From Lutibacter sp. B2 (GTDB taxonomy: Bacteria; Bacillota; Clostridia; Peptostreptococcales; Thermotaleaceae): a stretch of 64,000 nt of DNA. The number at the start of each line of letters is the position of its first letter. Positions within the stretch are counted from its first letter, which is position 1. A program made the translations under genes and the position numbers. The DNA is taken from assembly GCA_015686845.1 (NCBI GenBank), contig JADPRS010000013.1, positions 1 through 64,000 on the forward strand, read 5' to 3'. This document shows, one piece after another, positions 58,109 through 64,000 of the stretch. The notes under the pieces were generated by a model. The model ran no database searches. It was not told the origin of the DNA and saw only the letters and a program-made list of their open reading frames with translations.

Positions 58109-60133
58109 TCACTTAAAAAAGTTCTTCACAAATTCGGGTGCATCCTTTTGATCCATCCAATCGATCTTACTGTCACCATTTGTATAATAAATTCCTATTA
58201 TATATCTTTTTTCATCCGGCCAATCGGAACGATCATTAACCAACATTTCTTCTATTTGGTCCTTGTTTCTTATTTCTAACCTTTGTTTATTTGTATTTTC
58301 TTTTAATCCCTCTGCTAATTCCTTTGTGTTATAGCCATTGGCATTTTTAAGCTCTTCGCTTGTTTTTTCAATGACCATATACTCTATATCTTTGGGCATC
58401 AACCTTGCTTTTTCATAATATCCATTTTCCTTAAGCCAGCCAGGTAGATGCTTATAGTGTTTTTCCCACGTTAGATACATACGTTTATTTTCGTGCTCAG
58501 ATTCTAAATCCTTTAATTCATCATAATGTATATAGATTCTTGCCCAAGATCTTTTCTCATCAATAACATCTTTGTAGGTTTCATCTAGCATGTCAGATTT
58601 TATGGACTGAATCATTTCCTCAATCTCATCTGTTGCTACAATTTTTACAACCTCAGACGTATTCTTTAATTCTGGATCCATTTCAATATATGCTACCTCA
58701 GTAGGGTCTAAATCAAAAATATCGTAGTAATTGATCTTGTATTCTGTGGATTCATATATTTTAGCAATAGATTCATTTATAGCTGCACATTCTTTAGGAA
58801 TATCATATTCTCTTACAATTGTTTTTCCATTTTTTAGTTCATACGCAATACCAATACGTTTTGTAGTATTCTTTTTACCTTCACGTATAAATTCGTCTTT
58901 ATGTGCGATTACTTCCAAATGTAGTTCTCGAACAAGATGAATATTTTCTGAGGTTTTTAAATTGTCGTTCCCCTCTTCTCCATTTGACCAATAGCCATAT
59001 AAGCCATTTCCATAATACACACTTTCTATATCGTCTACATTTGGAACTCTTTTTTCATAACCCACTAAATCAAATTTTATTCCTGCAAAAACAACCAATA
59101 TTACCATGGTATAGATGGCAAACCCCTTTAGGTTTTTGAAAATCCAAATGGATTTTTGAATAATCATTTCTGCAATCAGGTATCCTAATAATGCACCAAT
59201 AAAATATCCAATATATAGCCATAAATCCACTCTTTCCATCATGTAAAGATATGCACCACCTAGAATCATTGAACAAAAGGTAAATCCATATTTGAATATA
59301 GGTTTTAATAGTTCAAAGGCGATTGGGTCTGATGCACTTTCTAAATGTCTTTTTTTGTACAATCCATATCCCATAAAATAAAGGATTATACTCAAAAGTA
59401 TATACCATATTATAAAATTAGAATCGATTGCTTTTTCGCCCATCGACGATATACACGGTATTATTTTAATAATAAAGTTTTCAAATAGGTTTTGATTAAT
59501 GACAAATCCATATAAAAGTTGATCAAAATTAAAAACAATTAAAACACTAATCCCTACAGGTAAAAAAATAGATATCAATGATAAAACCATCTGAATTAAA
59601 GATATACCAGTAATCGTTGCCACTAAAACGGAAATAAAATAGACAACTAGATTTGATATAATACTAAACCCAACCCATTTTAATATATCAGAAATTGTAA
59701 AAATTTCTTCAAACAATTGACTTCCATCATGATTTATATTTAAAATAACCATTAAAACAAGGCCTATTAGTACAATTGGCATCATAAGTAATAAAACACC
59801 TGCTATATTGTGACTGTGAAAAAGCTGACCTCTCGTAATTGGAAAGGAATGCATTAAGGTTGTTGATTTATTTTGTTGCAAATAGCGAAAAAGCAATCCA
59901 GCTAATACGACGGGAACAAATATTGAAAGGACCATTTGTAACTCTGCATGTCGTAGATTTAAGAAGTTTTCTATTGCTTCATTGGGATATTTATTTTCAT
60001 TCGTAAATAAAGACATGATATGCAGTGGCCCTGAAAAAAACAAACCCCCAAAATAGAGTACTGCCATTCCCCAATATCTCTTTAAATCGTCTAATACGAT
60101 GTGTACATTAAAAAATAACATTTTGGATTTCAT
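58109..60133 (-). CDS. ABC transporter permease with large extracytoplasmic part
   Basis: 674 residues. About 8-9 membrane helices in the first 350 residues (AVLYFGGLFFSGPLHIM; MVLSIFVPVVLAGLLFRYL; VLLLMMPIVLIGLVLMVI and others), then a soluble domain of about 300 residues (after FAIYTMVILVVFAGIKFDLVGYE). LMHSFPITRGQLFHSHNIAG is the loop usual in YtrC/YtrD-like permeases. It overlaps the ATPase gene by 26 bases. The cargo is unknown; cell-envelope stress or acetoin-related roles are proposed for relatives. Confidence 0.82.
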   Translation of the reverse strand: MKSKMLFFNVHIVLDDLKRYWGMAVLYFGGLFFSGPLHIMSLFTNENKYPNEAIENFLNLRHAELQMVLSIFVPVVLAGLLFRYLQQNKSTTLMHSFPITRGQLFHSHNIAGVLLLMMPIVLIGLVLMVILNINHDGSQLFEEIFTISDILKWVGFSIISNLVVYFISVLVATITGISLIQMVLSLISIFLPVGISVLIVFNFDQLLYGFVINQNLFENFIIKIIPCISSMGEKAIDSNFIIWYILLSIILYFMGYGLYKKRHLESASDPIAFELLKPIFKYGFTFCSMILGGAYLYMMERVDLWLYIGYFIGALLGYLIAEMIIQKSIWIFKNLKGFAIYTMVILVVFAGIKFDLVGYEKRVPNVDDIESVYYGNGLYGYWSNGEEGNDNLKTSENIHLVRELHLEVIAHKDEFIREGKKNTTKRIGIAYELKNGKTIVREYDIPKECAAINESIAKIYESTEYKINYYDIFDLDPTEVAYIEMDPELKNTSEVVKIVATDEIEEMIQSIKSDMLDETYKDVIDEKRSWARIYIHYDELKDLESEHENKRMYLTWEKHYKHLPGWLKENGYYEKARLMPKDIEYMVIEKTSEELKNANGYNTKELAEGLKENTNKQRLEIRNKDQIEEMLVNDRSDWPDEKRYIIGIYYTNGDSKIDWMDQKDAPEFVKNFFK

Positions 60134-61007
60134 ATCCCATACCTCCTAATTCGTATATAAAAATTTCTTCTAATGTAAGGGGTAAAATATCTAGGATCAT
60201 TGGATTGTATTGATTGAACTTAGAAAGAACCTCTTTTTTTTCTCCTTTAACGATGAACAGATCTACCGTTCCATGTTTTTCTTGATGCATAATATGAACA
60301 TTTTTAGTTACTTCTTCAGGCACGCCTGCTTTATAGGCAACTTGGATTTTATGCACATCTGATTTAAGATCATCTAAATCTCTCTCTATTAACATTTTTC
60401 CTTTGTGCAATATTCCAACATGGTCGCAGATGGTTTCTAGTTCCTTTAGATTGTGAGAAGAAATCAGTACACTCATCTCTCGCTCTGCAACATCCTCAAC
60501 AATATATTTCCAAACTTTTTTTCTCATGAATGGGTCTAATCCATCAATGGGTTCATCTAAAATCATTACCTCGGGCATGGTTGAAAGGGTAAGAATAAAT
60601 GCCACTTGTTTTTGCATTCCTTTTGATAATTTATTGATTCTTCTATTTTCATCTAGTTCGAATGCTTGTAGCATACTTATATATCTTTGTGCATTCCAAT
60701 TGGGATAGATTTTTTTATAAAAGGATGCCATATTTTTTATGCTAGACATGGAAAAGGAATAGACCTCATCAGGTATATAACTAACATGTTCTTTTATATG
60801 GTTGTTTTCAAAAACCTTTGTACCACTTATAGTAACTTCTCCTGCATCTTGTTTATAGATACCTACTAAATGTTTGATCAACGTGGTTTTTCCAGAACCA
60901 TTTGCACCTATAAGCCCATAAATGGACCCCTTGTTTACGGTTAGATCCACATTTGTTAAAACTTCATGATTTTGAAAGGATTTTGTTAGTTGTCTTACTT
61001 CAATCAT
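60108..61007 (-). CDS. ABC transporter ATPase (YtrB-like)
   Basis: 299 residues. Walker A GANGSGKTTLIKHL, Q-loop region ISYIPDE, signature LSKGMQKQVAF, Walker B VMILDEPIDGLD, switch SSHNLKELETICDH. It energises the permease encoded downstream. It overlaps the GntR regulator end by eight bases. Confidence 0.94.
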   Translation of the reverse strand: MIEVRQLTKSFQNHEVLTNVDLTVNKGSIYGLIGANGSGKTTLIKHLVGIYKQDAGEVTISGTKVFENNHIKEHVSYIPDEVYSFSMSSIKNMASFYKKIYPNWNAQRYISMLQAFELDENRRINKLSKGMQKQVAFILTLSTMPEVMILDEPIDGLDPFMRKKVWKYIVEDVAEREMSVLISSHNLKELETICDHVGILHKGKMLIERDLDDLKSDVHKIQVAYKAGVPEEVTKNVHIMHQEKHGTVDLFIVKGEKKEVLSKFNQYNPMILDILPLTLEEIFIYELGGMGYEIQNVIF

Positions 61008-61389
61008 TTGTATTTCCTCCCTTAATGGTTGAATAGGTTTTTTCGATTAATGCAATCAATTCTTCTTTTTCTATGCCCAAATAAATAAGTTCCGATAAGG
61101 AGTTTTCAACTTGTTGTTTTAATTTATCCAACTTTTCTTCATCTACCTTTCTTATTGTACTAGAAACAAAATTCCCTCTTCCTCTAATAGAATAAATATA
61201 TCCATGTCTTTCTAGCTCCCGATATGCTTTTTGTATGGTGTTGGGATTAATGGTAAGTTGTTTTGCTAATTCTCGTACGGAAGGGATTTGTTCATCGGCC
61301 CTGAGTACTTCTTTTATAATTAATTGTTTAAATTGATTCATAATTTGTTCATAGATTGGTTTTCTACTGGTTAAATCGATTTGAAACAT
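61000..61389 (-). CDS. GntR-family regulator (YtrA type)
   Basis: 129 residues. Winged helix-turn-helix: PIYEQIMNQFKQLIIKEVL, QIPSVRELAKQLTINPNTIQKAYRELERHGYIYSIRGRGNFV. A short C-terminal helical dimerisation part (about 45 residues) marks the YtrA subgroup. GGAGGTGTCCT precedes the start. First gene of the three-gene operon, which it probably represses. Confidence 0.92.
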   Translation of the reverse strand: MFQIDLTSRKPIYEQIMNQFKQLIIKEVLRADEQIPSVRELAKQLTINPNTIQKAYRELERHGYIYSIRGRGNFVSSTIRKVDEEKLDKLKQQVENSLSELIYLGIEKEELIALIEKTYSTIKGGNTND

Positions 61390-61741
61390 AGGACACCTCC
61401 TTTGTATTTTTGCGTATCAAGTGTATTAGTATTTGTAATACAGTATGAATATAACAGATTGATTGATGTAAAGCAAGTATTATATGGGCATTTTTATGTA
61501 TTTTAAGAAAAGAATTTTATTAAAAAGTCTTAAGAGAGGTAGTAACCCATGCTCATCAAGTTAAAGTCTCTACGTTTTTTATCTATATTTTCATAGATTT
61601 CCTGATAACCTTTTAAATCCAACCACTCAATTTAAAAATTTATCAAAACATATTCAATACAGGTTAAATATTATGTTATTATTTATACATAACAATAATA
61701 TACTAAACTCACAAAAAGATATTTACATTGGAGGGAACAAA
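61390..61741. other. intergenic region: operator palindrome and minus-strand coding remnant
   Basis: About 350 bases without an intact gene. GTATTA-N7-TAATAC at 61423-61441 is a likely GntR-regulator operator, 35-50 bases upstream of its gene. On the minus strand 61631-61530 reads 33 open codons (EWLDLKGYQEIYENIDKK, then RRDFNLMSMGYYLS-stop) with no start codon and a stop just upstream, so it is the tail of a lost gene; a faint likeness to transposase C-termini is not enough to name it. TTGGAGGGAAC before 61742 is the murI ribosome site. Confidence 0.45.
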
Positions 61742-62557
61742 ATGGATAATCGTCCAATTGGTGTTTTTGACTCTGGCGTAGGCGGTCTTACAGCTATTCC
61801 ATATATACTTAAAGAACTTCCTAACGAAAGATTAATATATTTTGGAGATACAGCTAGAACTCCTTATGGTTCAAAAGCTACGTCAACTATAAAACATTTT
61901 ACGAAGCAAATTGTAGACTTTTTAATTAGCAAAGATGTAAAAATGATCGTAATAGCATGTAATACCATAACCTCTACTTGTTTAACTTATTTACAAAAGC
62001 TCTATCCAGAGATGCCCTTTATCGGCATTATAGAACCAGCAGCTTTTAGAGCATCTCAAATATGCAATGAAGATAATAACATAGGGATCATTGCAACGAA
62101 AGTAACAACTACAGAAAAAACCTATATTAACTCGATCCACAAACATAATAACACCCTTAATCTATTCGATAAATCGTGCCCTATATTTGTCCCTTTAATA
62201 GAAGAAGGTATTATTAACAATGATATTATGAATTTATCTATAAAATACTATTTAGATGATTTTGTGTTCAATAATAAACTTGATACTTTAATATTAGGCT
62301 GTACCCATTATCCATTGATCCGAAAAACCATACAAAAACTCTATCCTAATTTAAATATCATTAATCCCTCTTTTGAAATAATCAAAAGTGTTAAATCTAC
62401 TTTGATAGAAAAAAATATATTTTCTACTCATCCTACCTATGAAAATATATTTTATGCAAGTGACTTATCTGAAAACTTTATAAATATGATTAATTCTATT
62501 TTTGGTGAAGCAAATGTACAAATTAGTTTTAAGAATTTTGATTTAGATGAATTATAA
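61742..62557 (+). CDS. murI: glutamate racemase
   Basis: About 271 residues. The two catalytic cysteines are in VIACNTITS and LGCTHYPLI, with IGVFDSGVGGLTA at the start and GDTARTPYGSK. It makes D-glutamate for peptidoglycan. ATG 61742 follows TTGGAGGG; the frame opens 23 codons earlier without a ribosome site. Confidence 0.95.
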   Translation: MDNRPIGVFDSGVGGLTAIPYILKELPNERLIYFGDTARTPYGSKATSTIKHFTKQIVDFLISKDVKMIVIACNTITSTCLTYLQKLYPEMPFIGIIEPAAFRASQICNEDNNIGIIATKVTTTEKTYINSIHKHNNTLNLFDKSCPIFVPLIEEGIINNDIMNLSIKYYLDDFVFNNKLDTLILGCTHYPLIRKTIQKLYPNLNIINPSFEIIKSVKSTLIEKNIFSTHPTYENIFYASDLSENFINMINSIFGEANVQISFKNFDLDEL

Positions 62558-62560
62558 TAA

Positions 62561-62586
62561 AAAAACTATGGATTTCCATAGTTTTT
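62561..62586 (+). terminator. terminator of murI
   Basis: AAAAACTATGG/CCATAGTTTTT hairpin followed by further T residues, directly after the murI stop. Confidence 0.85.
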
Positions 62587-62653
62587 TTATTATAATTCTG
62601 TTTTTATTTTAAATTTCAATACATATACTTAAATATCACAGTTTAAGGAGGTT

Positions 62654-63703
62654 TTGTATATCCCATTCTTAACTAGAGTATTAATAATAATTATTACTAT
62701 ATTCTGTGTATACACATTTTCTACTACTCTCTTATCTTATATATTACCATTTATATTGGCATGGATTATAGCTTATCTTCTTCAACCTTTTATAAATTTC
62801 TTACATAGACGTCTAAATATTTCCAGAAATATTTCTACCATTATTGTTGTACTTACATTCGTACTACTTACAACTCTATTAACTGCACTCATTGGAGGTG
62901 TTATAATTTTACAATTAAATAAATTATATCTAATGCTTCCTCAATATTCAAAAAAAATATATGATTACAATACTCGTATTATGCAAAAACTTCAATATGT
63001 GTACATAAATCTTCCGCCAAATTTATCCCAGTCTATTAGTAATAGTTTTTATATAATCTTAGAAAACAGTACTGCTTTGATTGGAAAATCAATTTCATCC
63101 TTATTAGGTTTTATATCTGCAATTCCAAATTTTATTGCATTTTTATTCGTTACAATGATCTCTACTTTCTTCATTGCCAGAGATAGAATCCAAATAAAGA
63201 GATTTTTCATTTCACAAATGAATGAAAATTTTCGTACAAAAAGTATCATACTAAAGAATAATCTTTCCTTTACACTCTTAGGATATGTTAAAGCTCAACT
63301 TATTTTAATGGGCATCACTTTTATAGAAAGTGCAATAGGATTAACTTTAATTGGAATAGATTATTCAATCTTACTTGCATTTTTAGCGAGTACAATAGAT
63401 GCACTTCCAATCGTAGGAACAGGCATGATTTATTTTCCACTAATTGCATATTATATTGCTATTTCAGAATATAACACTTCACTTTATTTAAGTATTTTAT
63501 ACTTACTAATTTTGCTCGTAAGGCAATTGCTTGAGCCCAAGATTTTAGGTAACCAAATTGGAATTTATCCTCTTGTCACTTTAATTTCTATGTATATAGG
63601 TCTTAAGGCGTTTGGAATAATAGGTATTATTACAGGACCTGTTTCTGTTACCCTTCTTATAAGCTTACAAAAAATCAACTTATTACCAAAGTGGAAAAAG
63701 TGA
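62654..63703 (+). CDS. AI-2E-family (UPF0118) membrane permease
   Basis: 349 residues with about eight helices. Family stretches: LPFILAWIIAYLLQPFINFLHRRL, LLGYVKAQLILMGITFIESAIGLTLIGI, ALPIVGTGMIYFPLIAYY and LLVRQLLEPKILGNQIGIYPLVTLISMYIGLKAFG. Related clostridial YtvI proteins belong to sporulation; substrates are uncertain. The start is not clean: AAGGAGG ends at 62651, only two bases before the TTG at 62654, and no ATG follows nearby, so the true start codon is uncertain. Confidence 0.88.
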   Translation: MYIPFLTRVLIIIITIFCVYTFSTTLLSYILPFILAWIIAYLLQPFINFLHRRLNISRNISTIIVVLTFVLLTTLLTALIGGVIILQLNKLYLMLPQYSKKIYDYNTRIMQKLQYVYINLPPNLSQSISNSFYIILENSTALIGKSISSLLGFISAIPNFIAFLFVTMISTFFIARDRIQIKRFFISQMNENFRTKSIILKNNLSFTLLGYVKAQLILMGITFIESAIGLTLIGIDYSILLAFLASTIDALPIVGTGMIYFPLIAYYIAISEYNTSLYLSILYLLILLVRQLLEPKILGNQIGIYPLVTLISMYIGLKAFGIIGIITGPVSVTLLISLQKINLLPKWKK

Positions 63704-63789
63704 GAATTATCAAATTTTATACCTTTACAAAAACTCTATTTATGCTATAATCAATCAATATAATAAAATCTAAATAACGAGGTGATTTC

Positions 63790-64000
63790 GTGTCAAAAGA
63801 TATACTAACTTCTAATATTGATAAATTGAAATTTATAATTACCCCATCAGAAAATAATTCGGACCAACTTATTTCTATTTTAAAGAAACATCCCGAAATT
63901 AAGTTTGTTTCTTTAATGGGTGTTGACCTAGGGGGAAATGACACAGACGAGAAAATTCCAGTTAACGCCTTTATAGAAGATATTAATACTTTTCTAACCT
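63790..64000 (+). CDS. probable glutamine synthetase, N-terminal part (cut by window edge)
   Basis: GTG start at 63790 with GAGGTGAT upstream. The visible 70 residues, including HPEIKFVSLMGVDLGGNDTDEKIPVNAFIEDINTFL, look like the N-terminal beta-grasp region of the glutamine synthetase form common in clostridia. The catalytic domain lies outside the window, so the call rests on this stretch alone. Confidence 0.65.
   Translation, partial: MSKDILTSNIDKLKFIITPSENNSDQLISILKKHPEIKFVSLMGVDLGGNDTDEKIPVNAFIEDINTFLT

Noticed and set aside
60692-60711. An 18-of-20 match to the CRISPR repeat inside the ABC ATPase gene
   Set aside because: It encodes part of an in-frame YPNWN segment of the ATPase, is a single copy, and has no neighbouring repeats or spacer-like spacing; treated as coincidence.
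63717-63944. Minus-strand frame at the right end
   Set aside because: It is the antisense of the glutamine-synthetase-like start, which has a good ribosome site and family-like sequence.

Overview
The window is low-GC Firmicutes DNA, most likely from an anaerobic, amino-acid-fermenting, spore-forming clostridium of the Peptostreptococcales/Alkaliphilus type. The grounds are strong AGGAGG-type ribosome binding sites, U-tailed hairpin terminators, PyrR-type attenuation, a SigI/RsgI pair, a sigma-54 activator, and a complete 2,4-diaminopentanoate branch of ornithine (Stickland) fermentation. I saw no tRNA or rRNA genes.

Left edge (1-3345). On the minus strand, in transcription order, lie a LexA/DinR-like box, a XerC/D-type tyrosine recombinase, an attI-like site, and a chain of cassettes: a SLATT-like membrane protein with an attC-like hairpin, an Mrr-like nuclease with an attC-like hairpin, and the start of a third cassette that leaves the window. 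In both complete cassettes the 7-base core at the start is the exact complement of the inverse core in the cassette's own attC-like site, as expected of circularisable integron cassettes. The recombinase has XerD-like spacing between its catalytic boxes and seems to lack the insertion typical of IntI. This SOS-linked, integron-like array with defence-type cargo in a clostridium is the most interesting item here.

3.4-16.5 kb: a RocB-like M20 peptidase, an AGCS amino-acid symporter, and the pyrimidine operon pyrB-pyrC-pyrK-pyrD-carA-carB. The operon leader has a terminator and two PyrR-type stem-loops, one of which covers the pyrB ribosome binding site. An S41 protease and a DUF4870 protein follow. 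16.6-26.2 kb: ord-ortA-ortB-oraS-oraE-glmL-like, read from a near-consensus -24/-12 promoter. Upstream are paired palindromes, then a PAS/AAA+/Fis activator and a REC-histidine kinase. 26.4-40.8 kb: fabI, a cell-wall operon (FHA, FtsW/RodA, PBP2), sigI-rsgI, truA, a chemoreceptor, a PepV-like dipeptidase, PepF, and an ABC-F protein behind a terminator-type attenuator.

40.9-54.9 kb: a CRISPR array of 86 repeats by hand count, next to a complete type I-B-like operon (cas6-cas8-cas7-cas5-cas3-cas4-cas1-cas2). Leader and adaptation genes are at the right end, and the oldest, T-variant repeats are at the left. 55-64 kb: a YedE/YedF/DUF3343 sulfur-selenium module divergent from a class V aminotransferase, a GntR-controlled ABC transporter of YtrA/YtrB type, murI, an AI-2E-type permease, and the start of a probable glutamine synthetase.
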